DNA of 64,000 bases from Thinopyrum elongatum (taxonomy: Eukaryota > Streptophyta > Magnoliopsida > Poales > Poaceae), in NCBI GenBank assembly GCA_011799875.1, contig CM022298.1, positions 727,538,181-727,602,180 of the forward strand, given 5' to 3'. This document shows positions 22,409 through 34,377 of this stretch, in pieces. A model generated the notes under the pieces. It was not told the DNA's origin and did not search any database. It was given only the letters and a program-made list of their open reading frames with translations. Positions within the stretch are counted from its first letter, which is position 1. Every line of letters begins with the position of its first letter. The position numbers were made by a program, and so were the translations under genes.

Positions 22409-25345
22409 GGTTGGTATCAAGCCGACTACCTTAGGAATCCCCCTTTCCAACCCTTGGCCGAAGTTGAGTCTAGTCGTCCAAAACTGTTTTACTAACTTGC
22501 TGGTGGCTTACACGGGCCCACGTCGCCAATTGGGTGGGTATTAAGATCTTTTATCTCGTCTATACTCTGGGACTCTGATCTTCTTCTATTCGGGTAAAAT
22601 TTTACTAACTCCGACATTATGGTTATCGTAACCGCTTTCCTCCCGGAGAGCCCCCTCATTCCAGATGATTGCCCTGCTTCATCCGAATTCCGATGATACC
22701 TCTACTTTGATTTCTCGAGACTCTTGACTCACCGTCTTTGCAATTCCCTACCATCGATAAATCCTGATGGATAATTGCATACACTTGTCGTTTCATATAC
22801 TCATTCCGGCTACTCTTTTGTTCCATCCGACTTATCGAATTACTTCCGATGTTCCCAAAACCTTCGTCCCTACTGCCTTACAGTTCCCTACCAATGAATA
22901 CACTTACGAATAATTCCTCACATTACCGGGGATCAGTTTATCCCCAGTTGTTCTTTGTGTGTTCACGAAATAACCTTGTATTACTATATGCCCTTCCAAA
23001 AATCCCTCTGCAGCCTACTGCTTTTGATATTCTTCTGATCTTTGCCTTATGGTCATTTTTCCATAGGTCAAGTAAACATGAATACTCGCAATCACAATTG
23101 TGTTTCTACTAATTTCATCTTCTGGCTCAGACGTCATTAAGTATATGAGCTGGATTCGGTAAATCAATCCTTGATTGATTGCCATCTAATTCTATTCAAC
23201 ATACTCATCTTTTATCAGAGCCTCTGCCTCCGATTCCCCGATTTTGGAATCGTAAACCTTCGTATTCAAGCTCGGCTTATTCAATATTCCCTAAACCGAT
23301 TCCTTTGCATCCTTTCTTCTTCTGATTGAGTACCGATACTCACATCAGATCCTTTGCGGACCACCTTGATCTTTTGTGGATTACGATCCGGCGAGCTTCA
23401 TATTTTAACTCATTGACGGCTTTTCCCCTGATACAAAATGCCTCTGGCGAATTGTTATCATTACTCCGAATCGCCAGCCCTTTGCTTTCGAGCGTGTACC
23501 CGTCCTCCTGTTTATTGTGTTGTAAGCTTTCGTAAAATGTCCCGATGGGTTGAACCAATGCTATCCTAATCCTGTGAACCCGAGAGTTCTCACGAGTCAT
23601 ACTCTCTCGTGTTTCGCCAGATAAATTCCAACAGTACGACTCCATCGAAAAGAAGTGAATGAAAGGTTATGCATTGAAAGTGAAGTCAAACTTGAACCTT
23701 GTGTTCATGCCCATGCACCCGATGCAGAACTTATCATAGAAGCTGGTCATAAAAATATTATATCCTTGTACAATTCTTCTTATATCTATAATTGATCCTT
23801 TGCAGTCATAGTTCTGACCATATTTCTCCTTGATTCCATTTCCCGGATATGTTAAAATACTTGTCCTCTGCAGATCATTTCAATTTCACCCGTCAACCTC
23901 TTCTCCGATTTACCTTCCGGTATTACCCTATTACTTGTTACTGGAAGTTTAAATCCCCATCACATCATTCCTAGCCTGATCGGCTATTCTTTATCGTGCC
24001 AACTTTTAACCGTGCTAACTGGTTCTTATGCACGAGCAACTTCCGACATGAGCGAAGCTTACGTCGATCTTCCTCATCTTATCTTTCACCTCGAACACAA
24101 GCTTGATTTCGAGCTTGTGTCCATCCGTGGTTCCAATAACCTTCGCTTATCATTCCTTTTGCTTGATGCCGTCGCTTTTCGATGGCCTCTTCATAGTACC
24201 TTGACAAAACTGTCGTGATCCCCATCAATATACTGACCTGTTTCAGGATATCGTTCGAATACATGTTGAGAATTACCATCCTTGCTCTTCGATGATTTGG
24301 ATATCATCATGACATCCTTGACTCTCTGGCAACACAATACTGTTTGTCCTTGGTTATTCCTTGCGTTCTGAGATAATCTTGGAATTGTTTTTCGGTATCT
24401 CTTGAGATCTTCTAACCCAATCTTTACTTGACACCATGTCATTGCCACCTCAAGCATGATAGTGGTATTCCAAATATCAACAAGAACATTGGAAGCACTA
24501 TGCCAAATGCTTCTCGATCAAATATCCAAACACCGTTGCATGGGTAATATCATGATTCATCCCTCGCCCCTTTACCTAAAGCTTTTGAACTTGCTGTCCC
24601 ATCATGTATATCATGCTCTGCTTTTCCTTGGACAAGATAAACTCCCAATTCTTGGTGTAAACACATTTTCCTTTCCATTGTTTTTGTTTAACCTTTTTTG
24701 TGATCTATATGATGTAACAGAAATAATTCCCTGCTTATAAAACACCCTCTGTGCACAACTTTCATCAGTGAGACCCCGTTACTATGGTGATGACATTCCG
24801 ATAACCCACCGATGGATGAGAACCTTGCCCGATTGGTCCTCCTCGTTCAACGAGCAGGAATATGATTCTCTTCGTCCCTCGCCCTTGGTACCGATGATGT
24901 TGCCATATACTTGACAAGCTATCTTCTGACATGCCTTATTGTCGTGACCATGATGTCACTGTCCTCCCTAACGCTCGATCGACACTCACCACAGTTCCAC
25001 AGATCGGAACCTGACTCTTCTGTACAACTTTGATTCCGAAGTTTCCTATGACTTGGCTTTGTTGTTTGTCATGAGCCACCCCTCGAGAATGATCATACTC
25101 CTGGTACCCTGACCCCTTTTCGCTCTTGTTTCAGGTATCGATCGATATTCATTCGCCTGAAACTTCTTATCGTAGCTTTCATACTTTACTCTCGATGTAT
25201 TCCTAAGTTTCAACTCGAGAGATTCTTTCGGCCACCTTCCTGAGATATCTGCTAAATATTGACCTACAAAGGTCCGTTCTCCAGAAGTCACCTCTTACTT
25301 CCCTACTTAAATCTCGGGACGAGATTTCTTGTAGTGGAGGAGATT
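22409..25345 (+). other. LARD internal domain, noisy copy
   Basis: Equivalent to 7351-10332, ending with the purine tract tagtggaggagatt. It is non-coding, as in the cleaner copy. Confidence 0.85.
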
Positions 25346-28300
25346 TGTACATCCCCACTCCACACTACAGTGATCACCCTCTGATAATTCCAAGTCATCA
25401 TATTCAACAGAGCTTAATCATCATTAGCGCCTGTTCGGCAGCTTCCCAGCTTCCAGCTTCATCAAAATTTCACTGAGCTGGACCGAACGGGTTGGCTTCG
25501 GGAAGCTAGCTTCCCGGATCTGATGAGGTCCACGTACAAAAAACGGGAGCAGCACTTCTGGCGATCCAAAAAAAGGGAAGCTGGATTTAGTGGAAATTAC
25601 TTCCGACTGCCGCTGCTAATGTTGCGTACCGGTTCTTTTCTTTTCTCCCGAGCTCGCGTGCGAACCAACCAGTAGACGTGGACGCATCAGGGTCTTTCAC
25701 TCCGAATTTGGCCTGCAGCCCATGTCACCATCTGCCTGTAGCCCAGCGCCAGCCCTGCAGCGTGGGAGAAGCTGGCAACAGCGTCCCGAACGCACGCAGC
25801 AACTCGCGTGAAGCTGGAAGCTGGCGGACGAAGCTGAGTCCTGGATTTTGTGAAGCTGGAGAGCTCCGAACAGGCCCTCAGTATCATATCTCTTTTCAAA
25901 TCTAATTCAAATGGATTTTCAAACATAAAGTGGAAATAAAAGTTATTCAAATCAGAACCTAAATGTTCAATAATACAAATAATTCATAGGCAATTACAAA
26001 TGGTACCAACTTAATGGAATTACTAAGTTACTCCAACACCTCAAACAGTGGCTGAAAACAACATTTAATAACCTTTATTTAATCAAAAATAATATGAAAT
26101 AGTATTTACCCCAAACTAGTTTTTTGGTGATAGGGTATATGCAATGCGAATTATGAGCTAGGTCACGCATTTTCACAAATCATTAAGTGCCCAAACAATT
26201 AGCTAAACAGAGTAGAAAAGAAAACAAAAAGGAAAATAGAAAAGGGCCTATTCGCTACTGTGCACTAGCTTGCTGCTACAGATTGGGCCCAGCCCATCTG
26301 GCGCTCGCCCCTTCCTCCCCGCGCTGTCGGCTGCGCCCGTCGACACTTCGCCGGCACAGCACGCGTCGCCCTCCGCCGTTTTCCTGTGTGTATAAGGATC
26401 CCCTCCGCGCCGTGGTGAACCCTAGCATGCAAGAGCAACCCCCCCCCCCTCTCTTCCTTTCTCCCTCGCTCGTCTCTTTTTCGATCTGATCAGAGCCGTT
26501 GCCGTCGCCGTCGCTCGCCGCGGCCAGCGCACCTCGCGCCGCCCAGCGATGTCCAGGACCGCCGTGCTCGACTCCTTCGGTTGCGGGCAGCAGAGCAAGC
26601 CAGAGGCTGCCTCAACGCCGCCGCGACTCTTCTTCATCTTTGGCACCGGCGAGTAACGCCGCCTCGATTCGCCGCCCTCCCTGCGCTCCGTGACCTCGCC
26701 GGGCCTTTCATGCGCCCTTCGGTGAGCTCCCGTTCTTTCCTTCCCCTCCTCGCGCCGTCTCGCTCGCCCCTAGCTACTTTCCGCCGTTGCCGACGCTCGT
26801 CGCCGCCGCCTTGCTTCACCCTCATGCCACAGCCAGCCGAGCTCACATCCGAGCAGGCATCGTGCTCAGGGCACTGCCAGGAGCCCACCGAGCCTATCCG
26901 CTCGTCCTCCCGAGCCCCCTAGCTTCCGCTCGACCATCACCTGAACTCCGGCGCCGCCCGCGACTCGCCGTCGACGAACCTGACCACCCTAGCTCACAAG
27001 ACTAGCACCGTTCGATGCGGCTCGCTTCGCTCGTTTCGAACGAGCCCTTCCCGCGCCAAATGGTGGCCGGGAGGCGATTTCCGCGCCACTCGCCCCGCCG
27101 TGTCTGTGGTTGTCGGAACCTCGCCACCGGCGCGCCACCGCGGAGACGCCAGCCGGGCCCACTTGCCAGGCTGTTTACCGCTAACTAGCCCCTAAACACT
27201 CACTGACATGTGGGGCCCATGTACTGTAGCGATTAGTGTTAGGTGTAATTAACTAAACTGCTAACTCTCACTGACATTTGGGCCCCTACCCCGCTGATTA
27301 GCTAATTAGGTTAATTTAAAACCCCTGTTAGAACTAACGAGAGACTGACCACGGGTCCCACTGGACCCAGTTGACCTGTCAACAAGCCGACTAGGCTGGA
27401 CCGCCCAATGACAGGTGGGTCCCACTGGCCCACTGTCAGTCAACGTTGACCCAATCAACTGCTGACTTTGCATGACTGGGCCCACTGTCAGCCTCTGGTT
27501 GCATTTTTGTGTGCACTCAGTTGGCTACCCGAGCAATTTAGCTATTTAATAATTTGAATTAAAATTAATCCAAAAATTTCAGAAAATATTAAATCTTTGA
27601 AAATTCATAGAAATTAAATCGTAGCTCGGATCGCAAAACTTAAACATGAAAGTTCCTCAGAACGATGAGACGAATCAGATCGTGTCATATGTTTCCATGT
27701 CGGAACCCCCTGTGTGGAGAACCGTAACTTCATTCTTTCCAGTAGATGGAAGTGCATACAACCGGTTAATAAATCCAACTTAAATCCTAAAATAACTGAT
27801 GAACTGGACATCTTAGGCAACCCGCACGCATACATCCAGGCATAGCAGCTGCAAGGGCTGTGTGTATTTATTTGTTTCCTCCCCCTCTCTCTTCTCTCTC
27901 GTTAGACCCCGTCACGACAGTCCCCGAGGCCGACGCGCATCCGGAGGTCGACTATGCCCCTGACTACCAGACCCTTGTCGCGAGCTTCCAGGCAGCACCC
28001 CCCTCTTTTGAACATCCTATATCGCCTATCTCTTCTCTCTTATGCTTGCATTGTTGTTTTGTTGTTAGTTATCCTATTTCTGCTGCATAGCCTGTTTTAT
28101 TGTAACCTGCCATTGTTACCTACCTGCTTATCCTAAACTGTTTATATAGTCTGGGTAGAGACCCATCAGAGACCCCCACTTTGTCCCGACTGCCCCCGCA
28201 GGATTATCAGAAGACCCGATCAACGGGATCGAAGACCAGGCCCCGGCACCGCACATCACTTCCCCCTTAGTTGCTTCTCGACACTACTGGGTTACTATCG

Positions 28301-29977
28301 AGTGCCGAGGGTGATACCTCGTCAGCACTCTGATGATAACTTTGTAGGTTAGCTAATCGGTCGTGGTCAGCGAGGGTGATTCCTCCTACACCACCCCGAT
28401 AACTACGTCATTGTGCAACTTCCTCAAGTTGGACCCGAGGGTGATTCCTCCTTCGTTCACCTTGACGATAACATCAGGTGGATTCCATCGAGGGTGATTC
28501 CTCAGGGTTCCCCTTGTGTTAACACACAGTTTAATTTGGTTACTATGACTTTACACTACGAACCATGTTACTAAGACGGGTCGGCCCTGAGGGGTACCCG
28601 CGCGAGCTTAATTGCGAGTGATGTGGAGACGGGTTGCCTGCAGGATGCCCGAAGATGAATACGAGGCGTGGCCGGGCATTCTTAGCCCTTCCGCAAGTCC
28701 TGAGACGGGGCGACGGGGTCACATCTTTCATGAGTTCTGCTCGTTACCACAGCACTACCAACACACTAACGGTTTGGATATTTGATCCGAGGGCCTCTGG
28801 CCTGATAGCATGAACCATCACGTGGGCATAGTATGGGCGTTCTGTGTCGTATAATCAGTCGAGCTTAATTGACGTCAGCAAGGAGCAGCACACGCTGGGT
28901 TTGACTAGGAACGCAACCGCACTTGTATTAAGGGGTTGCTAGGTCTGCTCACCGCGGTGCACGTAACGCCGCAGGAGTCCCCGGCAAGGCCCAAGACCCC
29001 TGAGCGCATAGGTTAGTCTGGCTTGCTGACCTCCCTGTTAAGTATTCGGTCGGGTTGCGGCGTATCGTTTGGCCGAGGCCGGGCATGACCCAGTAAAGTG
29101 TGTCCGGTCGGAGTTAAGCGAGCGGTGGTGGTAAGTTGGTGCACCCCTGCAGGGAAGAACTATCTATGATAGCCTGTCCTACGGTAAGGGACACTCGGAG
29201 TTGTATCCCGATCGGTACAATTGAACTGGACACTTAGATGATAACTGGATAGTATGGCTCTGGCATTGCTTTCTCGCAGGGAGTCGAGGAAGAATCTCTG
29301 GGCGAGGTTGTTTAACACTACTACTACTACTTACATTGTGCTAATCTGCACTCTTCTAATGCTACAAGACCGCTGGAGATGCTTGAAGATGCTAGTCTTC
29401 CATAGGAGTAGGCCATCCTCTCTATTCCGGCATTTCTGCAGCTCATCCACATATAAAGCCCTCTTTTTGATAATGTTGCATATGTAGTGTAGATCCTTGC
29501 TTGCTGAGTACTTTGGATGAGTCCTCACGTTTGCATTGCTTTCTTTTTCTCCCCATATCCAGTTTGTCACACCAATAACGGAGCCCCTGAGCCAGCTGCC
29601 ACCGCCGACGGCTACTACTATTACTACCCTCCCTCCGGCGAGTACTACACGAGAGCCGTCCGATACCAGGAGTAGGTTCGGAGGGTCCTAGGCAGGAGCC
29701 TACGCCTTTCGATCGTAGTGTTTTATTTTGCCCTGCCTTTCTAAAGGCCTATCTGTAACTCTGTTATATTTGTACCTAGATATCTGATGCTTCCGCTGAC
29801 ACTTGATTGCCATCGAGCTATGTATTCGAGCCCTCGGGCCCCTGGCTTGTAATTAAAAGCTTGTATGACTTTATTTATGTTTTAGAGTTGTGTTGTAATA
29901 TCTTCAAGTGAGTCCTTAGGCTTGATCGTGTGCATTTGCGTGTATGGTTAGTGCACGATTAAGCCGGGGTCGTCACA
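25346..29977 (+). repeat. LARD 3' LTR, noisy copy
   Basis: Starts TGTACATCCC, ends GTCGTCACA, and is followed by AAGCA as in the first copy. It contains the TIR element (25428-25878) at the same position and the TATA-like tgtgtataagg near 26390. Confidence 0.85.
25428..25878. mobile_element. TIR element in the 3' LTR, noisy copy
   Basis: Equivalent to 10417-10874, with the same cgcctgttcgg / ccgaacaggc ends and the same flanks (cattag and cagtatc). Confidence 0.75.
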
Positions 29978-30300
29978 AAGCAGGCCAACCAAAGGATGAG
30001 GACGAGGATGCTTACTTGAAGAAAGGCGTGAAGTTTTCAAGCTTGGAGGAGTTCAAGATGTGGATGTGTGACTATTTCATTAGGCACCATAGACCATTTG
30101 TTTTTGCACACTATAACCAAAGGTGCGTTACACACGTAAAATGTGACCAAGAAAGATGCCCATGGATCATCCATAGAAGAAAACTTAAAACCAAGCAATG
30201 GTTGGTAGAAGTTTTGTAGCTATTCATAGGTGCAAACTAACATCAAAAGCAAAGCGTAAGACACAACCGTCAGCTCATGTCTGACTTCCTCGGGTATAAA
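29978..30300 (+). pseudogene. MULE DNA-binding domain, noisy copy
   Basis: Equivalent to 15042-15364. The first ~50 residues read as in the clean copy (with Asn replaced by His in FIRHHRPF); then a lost base in the ccaaaggtgcg stretch and a further deletion near 30208 break the frame. Confidence 0.8.
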
Positions 30301-30460
30301 TTAATGCACTAAATGACTAAATTATAGCAAACAAACCATAAAAAATGCCAATTTTAACATGTGTACTGTAACGGTCTATCTTGAGTGTAGAAAAAAAAAT
30401 CCAGGCCAACGGATAAAGCTGGTCACTTCTCGTCTTCAAACCTGACCCGTTCCCCTCGAA

Positions 30461-32322
30461 CACTACTAGAAAAAGGCCTATCCCAAATATCTCTACTAGT
30501 GGCGCACCATGATGGTGGTGCGCCACTGCTCCACTGCTATATAGCAGTGGCGCACCAGAATCAATTGCTATGTTTTTACTAATGGCGCACCACATAGCAG
30601 TGCCCATTGCTATTTTTTTGGTCCATCCCCCCCCCTGGTGCGCCATTAGTAACCTCACACACACACCCAGGCACACCCCCACCAGACATAGCATGTGCGC
30701 ACCAGACCTAGGTGCGCCACTGCTATGTAGCAGTGGCGCACCTAGGTCTGGTCGCCATAGCTATGTCTGTGGGGGTGTGCCTGCTGGTGTGTGTGAGGTT
30801 ACTAATGGCGCACCCTCCCTGGTGCGCCATTGCTAGGGTTAGCAATGGCGCACCAGGGAGGGTGCGCCATTACTAACGTCTCACACACACAAACACCACA
30901 AACACACACCCCCACCCCCCCCCCCCCCGATCGCCTTTTAGGTTTTAAAAAAAATAAAAGAAAATGATAAAATATTAAAATTTTTTTTGAAAAAATAGAT
31001 GCCCATGTGTTATGTGTTCTAGTTGTTGGAAAATTAACAAACATGAATTTTGAATTTTTTTGCAAAAGGCCGCCGTGTTTCGGTAAAATGGTCGTAACTT
31101 TTGCATACGACCTCCGATAAAAAGTTTTTTATATGAAAAATATCACTCTACTCGAAAAGTTACATCCGAATTCAACGGGCATAGATTTTCTAGAATCCAA
31201 AAAAACCTAACAGAAAAAGTTACGATGCTTTAAGTTCTGGAGGCACAAAATCGAAAAAAATGCAAAAAATAAATATTAGCAATGGCGCACTATTGCATGG
31301 TGCGCCACTGCTATTTTCCCGCTTTCAAAATTCAAAAAATACAAAAAAAAAAAAACAAGTTAGCAATGGCGCACCTTATGAATATGCGCCACTACTATTT
31401 TCCCGCCTTCACAATTCAAAAAAATTCAAAAAATTAAAAATCTAGCAATGGCGCATCAGTGAATAGTGCGCCACTACTATTTTCCCACCTTCGCATTCAA
31501 AAAAATAGCATGGCGCACCAGTGCTGGTGCGCCACTGCTAAGTTGGGACAGAAGTTTAAAAGGGTCGGCCAGCCACTTACCCCTTCATTCTTCTCCGCCT
31601 TTCCCCACTCCATCTCCTCCTCTCCGGCGACCTCCTCCTCACGGTGCTCCTCCTCCGGTGACCTCCTCCTCACGGTGCTCCTCCTCCGCGACCTCCTCCT
31701 CCCTCCTCTCCTCCTCACGGTGCTCCTCCTTCCTCGCCTGCTCACGGTCCTCCTCTCCTTCGGCGACCTCTCCTCCTCTCCTCTCCTGATCCACGGTCTC
31801 TCCTCCCTCCTCCTCCTCACGGTCTCTCCACCCTCTCCTCTTTTCCGGCCACATGTGGAGCTCCCCCGGCACAAAGAACGTACCAGATCCAGGTCGAGAA
31901 TGAAATTTGAAAAAAATTCAAGCAAAAAAAACGAGCAAAAAAACAAGCCAAAAAAATGAGCCAGATCTAGATCCAGATCCAAATTCAAAATTCAAAAATA
32001 GCAATGGCGCATGATGGGGGTTAGACGGTGCGCCACTACTATTTTCCCGCCTTCAAAATAAAAAAAAAATCAAAATTTTTTTAAAAAAAGTTACCAGTGG
32101 CGCACCTGTAGCAATAGTAATGGCGCACTACAAGGTGCGCCACTGTTACCTGCAATACTAATGGTGCACCAGAGGTGCGCCACTGTTACCTGCAATACTA
32201 ATGGCGCACCAAAGGTGCGCCATTAGTATTTGTTACTAGTGGCGTGGTAATAGTGGCGCACCTATAGTGCGCCATTAATGGCAAAAATAGGTGCGCCACT
32301 AACAGTCCTTTTTTTAGTAGTG
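30461..32322 (+). mobile_element. Complete GGCGCACC-family CACTA, non-autonomous, ~1.86 kb
   Basis: Left terminus cactactagaaaaaggcc and right terminus cctttttttagtagtg are inverted repeats flanked by the 3-base duplication GAA (30458-30460 and 32323-32325). Subterminal fields of ggcgcacc / ggtgcgcc palindromes occupy about 30500-30880, 31270-31550 and 32000-32300, the usual binding-site arrays for CACTA accessory protein. The middle holds a pyrimidine-rich CTCCTC block and AT-rich DNA with no transposase. Frames such as 31459-31959 are shadows of the CTCCTC repeat. It is nested in an older CACTA. Confidence 0.9.
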
Positions 32323-33351
32323 GAAGCTACGATTCTTCCAGGAAGATGGCCCGGTTTCTAAGAACTATGTGTCACAACTTTTGCGAAACCTTCTAAATGT
32401 TTTACCACATCCTATATAGATCATATAAAGACACCATGCCAAGTTTCATGTTTTCAGACTTCGTTTGCATTTTTTTGGAATTAAAATACCAATAACCTCC
32501 GTGTTCGAGGTCATGTCTTGGCACCATGAGGTTTGGAGTTCCTTTCCTTTTCTTGGATAAGGACTAAACATAGATTCAATAACATAAATAGGATTTTTCA
32601 ACCCAATTTTGCCAAATTGTTCATGCACTTGCAGTTTAAATTTGAACTATATTCATTAAATGACTTGAATGCACTAAATGACTTAAATATAGCAACTGAA
32701 CCCCCAAAAACACCAAATTTTGACGTGGAACATGCAATGGTGTATCCTCAGTGTAGAAAAATAAATCAAGGTCAACCGATGAAACAACCGTCACTTTCCC
32801 TTCAAACCTGACCCGTTCCATGTCGAAACCTAGATTCTTACTCTACGATGGTCCCGTTTCTAAGCAGTGTACGTCACAATATATTGATGCCATATGAGGG
32901 CACCATGCCAAGTTTCATTTTTTCAGACTTCATGTGCATTTTTTGAAATTATATGCACTAAATGCCTAGAAACTGGACTTAATGCATATAAAAGGAAATA
33001 GATGGGGGGAAAGAAATGATAAGAAAAAAATAAAAAAAAATAATATAGAAAAGAACAGAGCATGAAATGAAAAAAGAAAACAAATAATATACACAAAAAA
33101 TGAAACAAAAGAAAGGAGAAGAAAAAGAAAAAAAGATGTTTGCCAAGTGCCACATGGCCAGAACTCGGCAAAGGCCTTGTTTGCTGAATGCCACATGGTA
33201 GGAACTCAGCAAAGGCCTTGTTTCCCGAGTGTCGGCCTTTTGCCTAGTTTTTTCTCCTTGGAACTCGGCAAAGGTCATGTTTGCCGAGTGCCCGATGAAA
33301 TGCACTCGGCAAGCAACGAGGCACTGGGCAAAATCTGATATTCCGGTAGTG
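32323..33351 (+). mobile_element. 3' tail of a CACTA with TTTGCCGAGTG repeats
   Basis: It follows the nested CACTA. It contains two units of a ~450 bp tandem repeat (caccatgccaagtttcat at about 32433 and 32904). An A-rich stretch follows, then tttgccgagtgc / actcggcaa repeats (33140-33320), and it closes with attccggtagtg at 33351. TTTGCCGAGTGC arrays next to a CACTACCGGAAT terminus mark a common grass CACTA family. The left part is at 30301-30460, and its own 5' terminus is missing. Confidence 0.75.
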
Positions 33352-33807
33352 CAAGCTACAATATGGGTCAACAGGATGCCATTTTAGATACAAAGTAACT
33401 TTTCATTACACGCACAAAGCTAATCAAATCACGTAAAGATTGATTGACTTTTCCCCCGAGATTCCAGAGGCATAAGAGTAGAAACAACATAACATTCCCG
33501 CAAAAAAGCGTATCACTCGAAAGATGGTATGTACCACCAAGGTAAAATGGTGAGAAGAGTTTTTACTTCATTGTGAGAAATTGGAGGCTTGCCATTCTCG
33601 TGGTTGATAGGCCGAGGAGGAAATAACAAGACATGATCTCTGATCCAAGTATGAGTCATGATATGATGGTTGGCATTATCTAGCGTGCGGCATACGTGAT
33701 GATAAGCTGATATGGCATCAGGTCAATCCAAAACTTCTACAACACATTGTATAGTCCAAAGATGTTATATAAGAACGCTAAGTTTGATTAAAGGTAGCCG
33801 GCACATA
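33352..33807. other. Short unassigned segment between two CACTA elements
   Basis: About 456 bases with no frame over 60 codons of interest and no repeat I recognise. It ends in ata, the probable target-site side of the next CACTA. Confidence 0.5.
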
Positions 33808-34377
33808 CACTAGTAGAAAAAGGCCCATTTGTCCCGGTTCATAAGGCCCATTTGTCCCGGTTCGGGAACCGGGACTAAAGGGTCGGGACTAAAGCCCAAC
33901 ATCTTTAGTCCCGGTTCTTATACGAACCGGGACAGATGGGGCTCCACGTGGCCGCTGCGGCGAGCCAGAGAGGAGGGCCTTTGTCCAGGTTGGTAACACC
34001 AACGGGACCAAAGATCCACGTGTCAGCAGCTCAGGAGCTGGGGTTTTGTTTTTTTGTTTTTGAAAGGTGGGGGGGGGGGGGGTTTAGGGGTTTTGTAGGG
34101 TTAATTTAGGGGTTTCATATATGTGTGTTAGCTAGCTAATAGAGAGAAGGGTCCTCCTTATCTCCGTGCTTGGGTCGACGCTACGTACTATAAGTATAGA
34201 GAGGACTCGACACGCTAGCTAGTAAGCAAAAGAAGGAAACCATTAAGTACACAAGATCGTCATGAACATATACAGAGAGAAGTGATCGACCTCCTCCTTC
34301 TCCGAGAGATTGGTCGAACAACAAGTTTTCGTATATCTATCTGACGCTACTAGCTACATATATACAATATAAGATCC

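Larger units (their letters stand above)
16907..31819 (+). repeat. Second, error-rich pass over 1796-16906 (~15 kb)
   Basis: The order is identical: MULE leader, transposase, 5' LTR, internal domain, 3' LTR with the same TIR element, MULE DNA-binding domain, CACTA start. The 5' LTR here carries the 5'-specific substitutions and the 3' LTR the 3'-specific ones. Differences from the first pass are mostly 1-3 base deletions and insertions scattered at high density, breaking every reading frame. This is best explained as unpolished long-read sequence placed in tandem by the assembly. A real but decayed segmental duplication is the less likely alternative. Confidence 0.85.

Noticed and set aside
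16907..30460. Second independent LARD and MULE insertion
   Set aside because: Same target duplication, same nested TIR element and same LTR-specific variants as the first copy.
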